From: Ursus arctos
Lineage: Eukaryota; Chordata; Mammalia; Carnivora; Ursidae
NCBI RefSeq assembly: GCF_023065955.2
Contig: NW_026622963.1
Span: forward strand, 12,593,001 to 12,657,000
Length of the DNA: 64,000 bases
Reading direction: 5' to 3'
In this document: in pieces, positions 10,696 through 21,448 of the stretch
Layout of the letters: each line of letters begins with the position of its first letter
How positions within the stretch are numbered: the stretch's first letter is position 1
Program-made: the position numbers and the translations under genes
The notes under the pieces: generated by a model
Seen by the model: only the letters and a program-made list of their open reading frames with translations
Told to the model about the DNA's origin: nothing
Database searches by the model: none

Positions 10696-12496
10696 GTACT
10701 GTGTGTTCTCAGATGCATCATTGTCTTGTAGTAGGACAGGCATGGGAATCAATCTATATGATTGAAGATACTGGTAAGCTCTGCCATCCTCACAAATCTT
10801 TTTAAACCATTAGTAGATCTATAGTGTCTAAGAAGTGGTACCACAAAATTAATGTTGAAAGGAGATTTAGAGTAAAATTCAGTTCTTTTTTTTATAGTTC
10901 TGAGACCTTTACTAGTCCTAAATATTTCAGTTTGTTTCTTATTGGAGAAGGGTTGACTTTGCTAAAGTTAGAAAGCAAATAAAAGGAAAAAGGATCTGTA
11001 CAATTTAATTTTAAATTGGAATGTTTGAGTTTTAGTGAAGAACTTTGAATAGGTAGACTCTAGAAAGAACTAGAAGCAACCTCAGAGATTAGATTATCTA
11101 ATTCTACTCCTCATTTTGTGGGTAAGGAAACAAAGTCCTGGTTACGTTGATTTTTCTATGGTCACGTAGCTGTGAAACTCACCCCAGAAGCTGGGCTATG
11201 TAACCAGACCCTGTTTACTGTACTCGAACCTTGCTAAATGGACAAAGTATTTAAAGCTGATTTAGCATCCTAATGATTTTCTATTTCTTTTTAATTTTTG
11301 TATTGGACCTTGAGGGCAGAGTGTGGTCATTACTAATCCATGCAGGAACTTTTAGTTTAGGTTATATCCTCTATTCTGCTATTTCTGATTCTCACTACCT
11401 ATTCCCTTTCTCTGCCAGCCCAGTTCTAGGCACCTGTTGTAGAGTATTTGATACCTGTGTTCTCACACAAGTCAAGTTCTTATACATTCTGTTGGTTGGT
11501 GTGTTCTGCTTTAAAATTATGTGCTGGTATTATTCTATGTGCAGACTTTGGTCTATTTCTCTTTCATTTATCTCCGTTTTAAATCTGTCTCTGTCAACTC
11601 TGTGAAGATTTCTTCTGTTACTCCTAACTGCCGTATAGATTTTTTGCAGTTTGCAGTACCACATTTAAATTATCACTTCCACAGGGAAGTTTTTGCCCCC
11701 CCCTACCTAGTGCCATGCCCATTATGGACCTGGCCCACAGTCTCCTCCCTACTTGATAAGATCCACCCCTCTGATTTTGGCTGCTTTTGTTTTAATTTAC
11801 ATGTGTCTGTTTGGGATAAGTACTTGTGGTTCCTCAGGTCCTTCAGTTTTACCCCTTCTGTGAAGTACCCATTGATAACACTCTGCTTGTTTTCTTTTGG
11901 TATTCATGATTTCCTTCCCAACCCCATCCTTCAGAGTTCCTTGTATGTCTAGATATTAATTCCTAGGTTTTAGACATTGCAGTTATCATCTAGTCACCTT
12001 ACTATTAACATTTTTCATGAGATACTTTGAACAGAATCTGTGATTTTTTTTTTTTTCAGTGTTTTGTTGTACTCAGACCTATACATTTTTCATGATATGG
12101 TTAGCATTTGGGTCTTGATACTTTTCTGTGCAATAACATTCCGTTGTATTTTCCGTCTGTTGGCTTTTTTTTATACCTTATGTTTAGGTCTTTAGTGACC
12201 ACCAGGTCCACTTTTGTATATGAACTGAGTTTAAAGGGTCTAACTTACCTTTCTCCGATGTTAGGAGCCAGTTTTCCCAGAAGCATCTAGTAAATAACCC
12301 ATTCTATCAACATTGCCCTGGATTCTACCATTATTATGTATCAAGTTTTCATATATACATGTATTTATTTCTGAACATTGTGTTTTCTTCCTTCAGTGTG
12401 CATCGCTGAGGAACAGAATGTTTTTGTTTATATGGTTTTATAATATATCTCAACACACAGAATGCTAGTTTCCCCATCACCTCCTTTACACTTTTT
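10696..12496. other. Start of the 24.5 kb intron (between window exons 3 and 4)
   Basis: No exon or young transposon. A MIR-like piece occurs at 11075-11220. The open frames at 11273-11605 and 11521-11952 lack splice-site context and family similarity, and I regard them as chance. Confidence 0.6.
11075..11220 (+). repeat. MIR-like SINE fragment
   Basis: 'TCCTCATTTTGTGGGTAAGG', 'AAACAAAG' and 'GGTCACGTAGCTGTGAAACT' follow the MIR core ('cattttacagatgaggaaactgag ... ggtcacacagctagtaag'). Confidence 0.6.
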
Positions 12497-12574
12497 CAAA
12501 ATTGGCTTAGCAGCATTATCAACAATAGCCAAACTATGGAGAGAGCCCAAATGTCCAATAAAGATGTGGTAAGC
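12497..12574 (+). mobile_element. Host L1, left part (ORF2 3' region, sense)
   Basis: 'TTAGCAGCATTATCAACAAT' and 'AGCCAAACTATGGAGAGAGC' are L1 sequence just before the end of ORF2, with a small deletion, broken at 'AAAGATGTGGTAAGC'. The same L1 resumes at 19208 ('AAGAAGATATGGCATATATA'). Confidence 0.8.
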
Positions 12575-15500
12575 GAGAGAGGTAAGATGGCGGAGGAGTA
12601 GGAGATCCTAGTTTCCTTTAGGGGATCCTGGTCCCTTAAAATCAGATAGAGGGTTATCAAATCATTCTGAAAACCTGCAAAATCAACCAGATATCTGAGA
12701 AAAGAATTGCTACAATTCTGCAAATAGAAAGGCGACCACTTTTTCAAAGGTAGGAGGTGTGGAGACATGAATCTGAGGTGATATAACCCAAGATAAACCA
12801 TGGTGGGAGAGACCCTCCATAAGCCAGGTACTGGAAAGTCTTATAAGCAGCAGAGCACAAAATTGGAACTTTTAGAAGTTTGCCTGACAGGTGCTTAGGA
12901 GGCAAAGCAGGGTGGAATCCCAGGTGAGACAGCATGGTCTCAGGATCCTACGGGCACAAAAAGAACAGGGGTGCCTGAGTGTGGCACAGTTCCCAGGCAT
13001 TGGAGCAAGGAAGCCAGTTACAAACAGTGAGTCCAGGCAATAGCTTTCTGCTTGGTGTTGGCATAAACCGCAAACTGCTGTGCAGTCATGCAACCACTTT
13101 CCCAGTAGGGGCCCAGCAAGAGGCAGAACAACGGGGAGACCTTCCTCCCTCCCCCAAGAGGAGTGGTATGGGTGCATGCCACAAGAGTCCATAAGTTTAG
13201 AAACTCGTGTGTGCCTGAGATAAAAATGTTGGTCATAGGCTGGGTGAACACAGAGTTTGGACGGAAACCAGGGAGACAAGAGTGGTTGACTACTTTTCTT
13301 TGAGGGCTCACTGCAGAGTGGGAGACATAAACTTTCAGCTCTCAGTCTAGAGATTGGGACACTACCATTCTTATCCCCTACATCAGTGCAGAATGCCTTC
13401 AGGGAGCAAAACAGCGCTACACAGTGCATCCTGATCTGTATACATTGAGCCCAGCCCCCTGGCAAGGGCGGTGCAATTCCACCCAGGCAAAGACATCAGG
13501 GAATCTGTAGCAGGCCCCTCCCCCAAAAGACCAGCAGGAACTTCCGGTGAGTACCAAGTTTACTGATAATACAGAACTGTAAAACTCTAGTTTATATAGC
13601 ATTCATGGTTTATTCTTATTATTCTTTAGTCTTTCAGTTTTATATTTTATTTTCCTTTTCAGCTGTTTTCGTATTTTATCAGTTCTTTTCTTAAGTCATT
13701 TTTGCTTTTTATTTTTATACTTACGGTTTATATCTGTTATTTTTCATCTTTGGCTTCCTTTCATTGTATTCAACTAAATTTTTGTGTATATATGCATACA
13801 TACGTATATACATAGAGTTTTTCTTACCTATTTTGGGAACCAGTTTCTTCTAACAAACAGACCATAATACACCCAGGATCTAGTTTAATGTTCTGTTCAA
13901 CTTCTTGTCTGATTTTATTCTCATTTTTTTTCTTTCCTTTTTGTTTCTGTTCTCTACTGATTTGTATAGTGTGTATTTTTCTGGTATCCTTGTTGTTTTT
14001 GTATTTTCTCTCTCTTTCATCTGTTATTCTCTGGACATAATGATAATACAGAAGAACTCATTCCAAAAAAAAGGGCAAGAGGCAGTACTCACTCGAGTTA
14101 TTTAATCAATATGGATATAAGTAAGATGTCAGAACTAGAATTCAAAACAATGAATTATACCTGGGTTTGAAAAAAACATAGAGGACGGTAACGAATCCCT
14201 TACTAGAGAAATAAAAGAACTGAAATCTAATAAGGTCGAAATAAAAAACGTTATTACTGAGTTGCAATAAAAAATGGAGGCTCTAACTGCTAGGATAAAC
14301 GAGGCAGAAGAGGAAGTCAGTGATATGGAAGAGAAAATGATGGAGAATAAGGAAGCTGAGAAAGAGAGATAAACAACTACTGGATCACAAGGGGAAGATT
14401 CAAGAGATCAGCAATACCATAAAGCAGAACAATATTAGAATAATTGGGGTCCCAGAGGAAGAGGAGTGGGAGAGACAGAAGGTTTATTTGAATAAATTAT
14501 AGCTGAGAAATTCCCTAATCTGGGGAAGGAAATAAGCTTTCAAAACAGGGAAGCACAGAGAACCACCCTCAAAACCAATAACCTTGACATAGAGTACTGA
14601 ACCTTACAAGTTTCAGCAATAAAGAGAAAATCCTGAAAGCAACTCAGGACAAGAGGTCCTTAACCTGCAAGGCAGCAGACCTGGCCGCAAAGACATGACA
14701 GGCCAGAAAGGACTGGCATGATACATTCAACATGCTAAACGAGAAAAATACGCAGCCAAAATACTTGATCCAGCAAAGCTGTCATTCAGAATAGGAGGAG
14801 AGATAAAAAGCTTCTAGAACAAGCAGAAACAAAGAATTTGTGATCACTAAACCAGCCCTGCAAGAAATATTAAAAGGGATCCTATAAACAAAGAGAGCGC
14901 CCAAATGTAACAAAGACCGGAAAGGAACAAAGACACTATACAGAAACACTGACATTACGGATAATACAATGGCACTAAATTCATATCTTTCAATAATTAC
15001 TCTGAATGTAAATGGGCTAAATGCTCCAATGAAAAGACACAGGGTAGCAGAGTGGATTTAAAAAAAAAAAAAAGACGACGACCCATCGATATGCTATCTA
15101 CAAGAGACTCCTTTTAGACCCAGTGACACCTCCAGATTGAAAATGAGGGGGTAGAGAACCATTTATCATGCTAATGGACATCAAAGGAAACTGGAGTAGC
15201 AATCCTTATATCAAATTAGATTTTAAACCAAAGACTGTAATAAGAGCTGAAGAGGGACAGTGTATCATAATTAAAGGGTCTATCCAATAAGAAGATCTGA
15301 CAGTTGTAAATATTTATGCCCCTAACATGGGAACAGCCAATTATATAAACCAATTAATAACAAAACTAAAAAACTCATGGAAAAGAATACAGTAATAGTA
15401 GGGGACTTTACCACTCCACTCACAGCAATGGACAGATCATCTAAGCAGAGATCAACAAGGAAACAAGGGCTTTGACTGACATACTGGACCAGATGGACTT

Positions 15501-18500
15501 CAGAGATATATTCAGAACCTTTCATCCTAAAGCAACAGAATACATATTCTCCTTGAGTGCATATGTGACATTCTCCAGAATAATTAACATACAGGATCAC
15601 AAATCAGGTCTCAACCAGTACCAGAATATTGGGATTATTCCCTGCATATTTTCAAACCACTATGCTTTGCAACTTGAATTGAATCACAAGGGAAAATTTG
15701 GAAGGAACACAAATACATGGAGGTTAAAGAGCATCCTACTATGGGTCAACCACGAAATAAAAGAAGAATTTAAAAACTCGTGGAAGCAAATGAAAGTGAA
15801 AACACGATATTTCAGAACCCTTGGGATGCAGCAAAGGTGGTCCTAAGAGGAAAGTATATAGCAATGCAAGCTTTTCTCACGAAACAAGAAGTCTCAAACA
15901 CTTAACCTAAACGTACACCTAAAAGAGCTGGAGAAAGAACAACATATCCAGCAGGAGAAGAGAAATAAATAAGAATTAGAATAGAAATCAATGATATAGA
16001 AACAAAAAAACACAATAGAGTAGATCAACAAAACTAGGAGCTGGTTCTTTGAAGGAATTAATAAGATCGATAAACCCCTAGCCATACTTATCAAAAAAGA
16101 AAGGACCCAAATAAATCATAAATGAAAGAGGAGAGATCAGAACCAACACTGAAAATACAAACTGAAAAAAATACAATTAGAATATTATGAGCAACTATAT
16201 GACAACAAATTAGGCAATCTAGAAGAAATGGATAAATTCCTAGAAACACATAAACTGCCAAAACTGAAACAGGAAGAAATAGAAATCCTGAACAGACACA
16301 TAACCAGCAAAGAAATTGAAGCAGTAATAAACATCTCCCAACAAACAAGAGTCCAGGTCCAGGGGGCCTCCCAGCGGAATTCTACCAATCATTTAAAGAA
16401 GGATTAATACCTGTTCCTCTGGAGCTGTTTGAAAAAAATAGAAATGGAAGGAAAATTTCCAGACTCACTCTATGAGTCCAGAATTACCTTTAAAAAAAAA
16501 AAAAAAGATTTTATTTATTTATTTCGGAGAGCAAGCAAGAGAGAGAGCATGAGTAGGGGGAGGAGCAGAGGGAGAGGGAGAAGCAGACTCCCCACTGAGC
16601 AGGGAGCCCAATGCGGGGCTTGATACCAGGACTTTGGGATCAGAACCTGAGCCAAAGGCAGATGCTTAACCAACTGAGCCTCCCAGGTGCCCCAGCATTA
16701 CCTTGATCCTACAACCAAAGACCCCACCAAAAAGGAGAATTACAGACCAAATCTCTGATGAAGATGGATGCAAAAATTCTCACCAAGATACTAGCTAATG
16801 GGATCCAAAAATACAGTAAAAGGATTATCCACCAGGACAAGTAGGATTTATCCCTGGGCTGCAAGGGTGGTTCAACATCTGCAAATTAAGCAGTGTGGTA
16901 CATCACATTAATAAAAGAAAGGATAAGAACCATATGATCCTCTCGGTTGATGCTGAAAAAGCATTTGACAGAATATAGCATCTGTTCTTGATAAACACTC
17001 TGTGCAGTGTAGGGATAGAGGGAACATACATCAATATCATAAAAGCCATCTGCAAAAAGCCCACAGTGAATATCATCCTCAAGGGGGAAAAAGAGAGCTT
17101 TTTCCCCTAAGGTCAGGAATACGACAGGGATGTCCACTCCCACCACTGTTGTTTAACATAGTACTGGAAGTCCTAGCCTTGGCAGTCAGACAACAAAAAG
17201 AAATAAAAGCCATCCAAATCAGCAAAAAAGATGTCAAAGTCTCAACTTTGGAGATGACATGACACTCTATGTTTGAAACCCAAGAGACTCCACCCAGAAA
17301 TGGCTAGCTCTCATACAGGATTTCAGCCACGTGGAATGATATAAAATCAATACACAGAAATCAGTTACATTTCTGTACACCAACAATGAAGCAACAGAAA
17401 GAGATATTGAGGAATCAGTCCCATATACAATTGCACCAAAAACCATAAGATACCTAGGAATAAACCTAACCAAAGAGGTAAAGGATCTGTACTCTGAAAA
17501 CTACAGAACACTTACGAAAGAAATAAAGGAAGACACAAAGAAATGGAAAAACTTTCCATGCTCATGGATTGGAAGAACAAACGTTGTTGAAATGTCTATG
17601 CTACCCAGAACAATCTACACATGCAGTGCAGTCCCTATGGAAATACCATCAACATTTTTCTCAGAACTGGAACAGACAACCCTAAAATAGACCCAGAAAA
17701 GACCCCGACTAGCCAGAGGAAAGTTGTAAAAGCAAACCAAAGCTGGTGGCATCACAGTTTCAGACCTCAAGCTATATTACAAAGATGTAATCATCAAGAC
17801 AGTATAGTACTGGCCCAAAAGCAGACACATAGAGTGGAACAGAATACAGAACCCAGAAATGGACCCTCAACTCTGTGATCAACTAATCTTCCACAAAGCA
17901 GGAAAGAATATCCGGTGGAAAAAGGACAGTCTCTTCCACAAATGGTACTGGGAAAACTGGAGGGACACGTGTAGAAGAATGAAACTGAGCACTGTCTTAT
18001 AGCACACACAAAAATAAATTCAAAATGGATGAAAGACCTAAATGTGAGACAGGAATCCATCAAAATCATAGAGGAGAACACAGGTAGCTCTTGGCCTTTG
18101 TCACAGCAACTTTTTGCTAGACACGTCTTCAAAGGCAAAGGAAACGAAAGCAAAAATGAACTATTGGGACAAGAGAAGAAGCTTCTGCACAGCAAAGGAA
18201 ACAGTCGACCAAACCAAAGACAACCTACAAAATGGGAGAAAATATTTGCAAATGTTTTATCAGATAAAGGGCTGGTATCCAATATCTGTAAAGAACTTCT
18301 GAAACTCATCACCCAAGAAACAAATAATCCAATCAAGAAATGGGAAGAAGACATAACAGACATTCTCCAAGGAACACATACAAATGGCCAACAGACATAT
18401 GAGAAAATGCTCCACATCACTTGGCATCAGGGAAATACAAATCAAAACCACAAGGAAATACCACCTCACATAGTCAGAATGACCAAAATGAGCAAGTCAG

Positions 18501-19207
18501 CAAACAGCAGACGTTGGCGAGGATGCAGAGAAAGGGGAACCCTCTTATACTGCTTGTGGGAATGCAAGCTGGTACAGCCACTCGAACACAGTATGGAGGT
18601 TCCTCAAAAAGTTAAAAATAGAGGTACCCTAGGACCTAGCAACTGCACTACTGAGTATTTATCCAAAGGATACAAATGTAGTGATTTGAAGGGGCACTTG
18701 CACCCCAGTGTTTATAGCAACAACGTCCACGATAGCTAAATGGAAAGAGCCCAGATGTCCACGACAAATGAATATATAAAGAAGATGTGAATGGAATGGA
18801 ATGCTACTCAGCCATCAAAAAAATGAAATCTTACCATATGTAATGACATGGATTTAACTAGAGGATGTTATACTAAGGGAAATAAGTCAATCAGAGAAAG
18901 ACAATTACATGCTTTCACTCGTATGGAATTTAAGATTCAAAACAGAGGATTATAGGGAAAGGGAGGGAAAAATAAAATAAGATGAAATCCTAGAGGGAAA
19001 CAAACCATAAGAGACTCTTAACTATAGGAAGCAAATTAAGGATTGCTGGAGGTGAAGTGGGTGGGGGAATATGGTAACTGGGTGATGAGTATTAAAGAGG
19101 GCATGTGAGGTAATAAACCTGGGTGTTATATGCAGATGAGGGAATCACTAAATTCTACCTCTGAAACTAATCACTGTATTTTAATTAATTGAATTTAAAA
19201 AAATTTA
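12575..19207 (+). mobile_element. Near-full-length L1, sense orientation, degenerate
   Basis: It begins at the 5'UTR start 'GTAAGATGGCGGAGGAGTAG' and ends after 'CTCTGAAACTAATCACTGTATTTTAATTAA'. Landmarks: GC-rich 5'UTR (12575-14100), ORF1 remnant (about 14120-14960), ORF2 from ATG at about 14969 (MALNSYLSIITLNVNGLNAP, then a stop), reverse transcriptase with FGDD in place of FADD near 17249-17260, ORF2 end near 18950, then the 3'UTR. Many stops and frameshifts make it inactive. A Can-SINE (16492-16693) is inserted in it. It sits inside another L1 (12497-12574 and 19208-19800). It is the only long L1 here in the same direction as TUBGCP5. Confidence 0.93.
16492..16693 (-). mobile_element. Can-SINE, antisense, inside the sense L1
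   Basis: A-run, 'AGATTTTATTTATTTATTTC', GA-rich body, ending 'GCCTCCCAGGTGCCCC'. It interrupts the ORF2 sequence, with ATTACCTT repeated on both sides (16483-16490; 16698-16705). Confidence 0.93.
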
Positions 19208-19274
19208 AGAAGATATGGCATATATACACACACATACGTAGGTGGCATATATATATACACATACGTATGTGTGC

Positions 19275-19303
19275 ATACACACACACACACACACACACAC
19301 ACA
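19275..19303. repeat. (CA)n microsatellite
   Basis: A pure CA run of about 14 units, preceded by an interrupted TA/CA/GT mixture from 19219. It lies in the L1 stretch where 'CATATATACAC' is ancestral. Confidence 0.97.
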
Positions 19304-19512
19304 ATGGAGTATTATTTAACCATCAAAAAGAATGAAATCTTACCATTTGCAATAACATGGATGGAGCTAGAGTGTATTATGCTAAGTTAAATCAGAGAAG
19401 GACAAATACCATATGATCTCATTCATATGTGGATCTTAAGAAAGAAAACAGATGAGCATATGGGAAGGGGGAAAAGAAAAAAAGGAAAGAGGGGAGCAAG
19501 CCATAAGAGACT

Positions 19513-19597
19513 TTTTTTTAATGTTCAGTTAGCCAACATATAGTACATCATTACTTTTTGATGTAGTATTCAACGATTTATGAGTTGCATATAACAC
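19513..19597 (-). mobile_element. Very short L1 insertion (85 bp, antisense)
   Basis: T-run, 'GTTCAGTTAGCCAACATATAG', 'TTTTTGATGTAGTATTCAAC' and 'GCATATAACA' match the last 80-odd bases of a carnivore L1. It is bounded by a perfect 12-bp duplication CCATAAGAGACT (19501-19512 and 19598-19609). It is extremely 5'-truncated. Confidence 0.92.
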
Positions 19598-19904
19598 CCA
19601 TAAGAGACTCTTAACGACAGAGAACAACGTGAAGTTTGATGGACGGAGGTGGGCAGGGAATGAACTAGATGGGTGATGGGTATTAAGGAGGGTGCTTCTT
19701 ATGATGAGCACTGGGTATTTCTTTTAGGTGATGAATCACTGAATTCTGATCCAGAAACCAATATTGCACTATATGTTAACTATCAAAATTTAAATTAAAG
19801 GAAAAAATTTTGTATACAGTTAAATATGATAATCACCTATATTTATATAATTTCAACATATTGAAACAAAACTTTGACTTAGCTACTTGTGAACTCTTAT
19901 TCTT

Positions 19905-20260
19905 CCATAGACTTTTTAGAAGCAGTATAAGTTCTTTTTAAAAATCCATCTGAAATTTATTGGGATTGCATTGAATTTATATAGTTAGCCTGGGGAGATT
20001 AGACATTTTTACTATGAAAGTATCTACATTCATTCTAATTTTTCATTTTACTAGATTTGGAAATTCTCTTTAGAAAGATCATAAGTATTTGTTAATTTTG
20101 ATACATGCTTATAGTTTTTGCTGTGGGTGATATCTCTTTTGTTTTATTGCTGGTGTACAAGAACACTTGGTTTTTATAAATTGCTCTTACATCCAGCATT
20201 CTTGCTAAACTTACATATTAATTATAATAGTTTGTTGATTCCAGGGGGCTTTTCTCTCTC
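19905..20260 (-). mobile_element. Old L1 ORF2 fragment, left half (antisense)
   Basis: 'TTGGGATTGCATTGAATTTA' and following text to 'TAATAGTTTGTTGATTCC' match antisense L1 ORF2. The sequence breaks at a T-run (about 20262). Its logical continuation, 'ATGTAGATGATCATTATTG', is at 32859. Confidence 0.65.
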
Positions 20261-20499
20261 TTTTTTTTTTTTTTTCCTTTTTTGATACTGAAGAATTTAG
20301 GGAAGCTGAAGTTTTAAAGGTATATCTAGAATTTTAAAGAATTCTATTTTCCCCACCCCACCCCCAATTTTAACTGATTATTGGACAGATGCTAATTTTA
20401 TGCTATTTGGAATTGGAAATAGGTAAGTTTTTTTATCCTGGGGACAAGTAAAAGTCACATGCTCTTTTTAGAACTGTGATGTTTCATGTATTCATCTGT

Positions 20500-20700
20500 T
20501 CATTTAACCAAATTCATTGAGCTCTTGGTGTTCATCACCAAGATAAAACAAATAGATAAAAAAACAAAAAGCATTATTACTTCCTATGAAGAACTCACAG
20601 TCTAGTGTGGGAAACTATTTTGTTAACAGATAAATTGTGATTCAGTGTGGTAAGTGCTATAAGGTGTAATGCTTAAGAGAACCTAAAGGATGGAACAGCT
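20500..20700 (+). repeat. L2-like fragment
   Basis: 'AATTCATTGAGCTCTTGGTG', 'GAAGAACTCACAGTCTAGTG' and 'GTGGTAAGTGCTATAAGG' follow the L2 3' region ('attcattgagcacctac ... gagcttacagtctagtg ... taagtgctataa'). Confidence 0.6.
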
Positions 20701-20814
20701 TTATCTGAGAGAGGCAGGAAAGGTTGACTAGAGTCAGAACAACTTAGAAGAATTTACATTTGTGGTCTTGAAAGTAATTATTTATAAAATTTTAGTATCA
20801 TAAGAAGCCACCCG

Positions 20815-20965
20815 GAGAAACTGTTTAAGAATACCGATTACAGGGTACTTAACTCAGGGAGTCTGATTTTTGGTAGGTTCATTATAAGGCATCTGTATGT
20901 TAAACTAGCATTCCAGGTGATTCTGAAATGGGTCATGGATTACACTTCAGAAAACATCGAGATAG
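20815..20965 (+). mobile_element. MER5A-like hAT DNA transposon remnant
   Basis: 'GGGAGTCTGATTTTTGGTAG', 'AAGGCATCTGTATGTTAAAC' and 'CCAGGTGATTCTGAAATGGG' follow the palindromic MER5A consensus. It is diverged and the termini are worn. Confidence 0.5.
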
Positions 20966-21204
20966 ATGTTTATGATTTAGAATCCTACTTGAGATCCCAG
21001 AACTATTAGATCATTTAACTAAATGATTTTAGATATATTTGAAAGAGGTATGGTTCTCAAAAGAGTATTTTGATATATTAATAGCTTTTTACTATTTTTG
21101 GCTGAACTCTGTTCTTAAAACTGATTCACATTTAATGCCTGTATATTAAATTTTGGACTCATTTAGAATTTAATATTTGCAGAAGTATCTTAAAAGTTAC
21201 TGGT

Positions 21205-21448
21205 TTTTCAGACGAACACAGGTGAAGGGAACAAAAAATAAGACGAAATCATGGAGATAAACCATAAGAGACTCTTTAACTATAGGAAACAGGGTTGCTG
21301 GAGGGGAGGCGGGGGGGGGATGGTGTAACTGGGTAATGGACATTAAGGAGGGCACTTGATGTAATGAGCATTGGGTGTTATATGCAAGTGATGAATCACT
21401 AAATTCTGCCTCTGAAACTAAATATGCTGTATGTTATTCAATTCATTT
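21205..21448 (+). mobile_element. L1 3'UTR fragment, sense
   Basis: 'AACCATAAGAGACTCTTTAAC', a G-rich tract at about 21301-21320, 'GACATTAAGGAGGGCACTTG' and 'GTGATGAATCACTAAATTCT' form the last 240 bp of a carnivore L1. It abuts, tail to tail, the antisense L1 that follows. Confidence 0.88.

Larger units (their letters stand above)
19208..19800 (+). mobile_element. Host L1, right part (ORF2 end and 3'UTR, sense)
   Basis: It continues from 12574: 'ATGGAGTATTATTTAACCAT', 'CATATGATCTCATTCATATG', then the 3'UTR 'GGATGGGTATTAAGGAGGG'-type sequence to about 19800. It contains a CA repeat (19275-19303) and an 85-bp antisense L1 tail (19513-19597). Confidence 0.88.
20277..21204. other. Intron block with old L2-like and MER5-like pieces
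   Basis: Apart from an L2-like piece (20500-20700) and a MER5A-like piece (20815-20965), I recognise nothing in this stretch. The T-run at 20262-20276 could be the tail of an antisense insertion, but no matching duplication is visible. Confidence 0.5.

Noticed and set aside
12872..13465. 197-codon minus-strand open frame
   Set aside because: It lies wholly in the GC-rich 5'UTR of the sense L1. Cys/Leu-rich with no family resemblance; antisense to an untranslated region and best seen as chance.
20262..21204. Transduced 3' flank of the older antisense L1
   Set aside because: The T-run at 20262 suggested a tail, but no AATAAA complement lies next to it, no duplication is visible, and L2 and MER5-like elements fill the stretch. 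Left unexplained.
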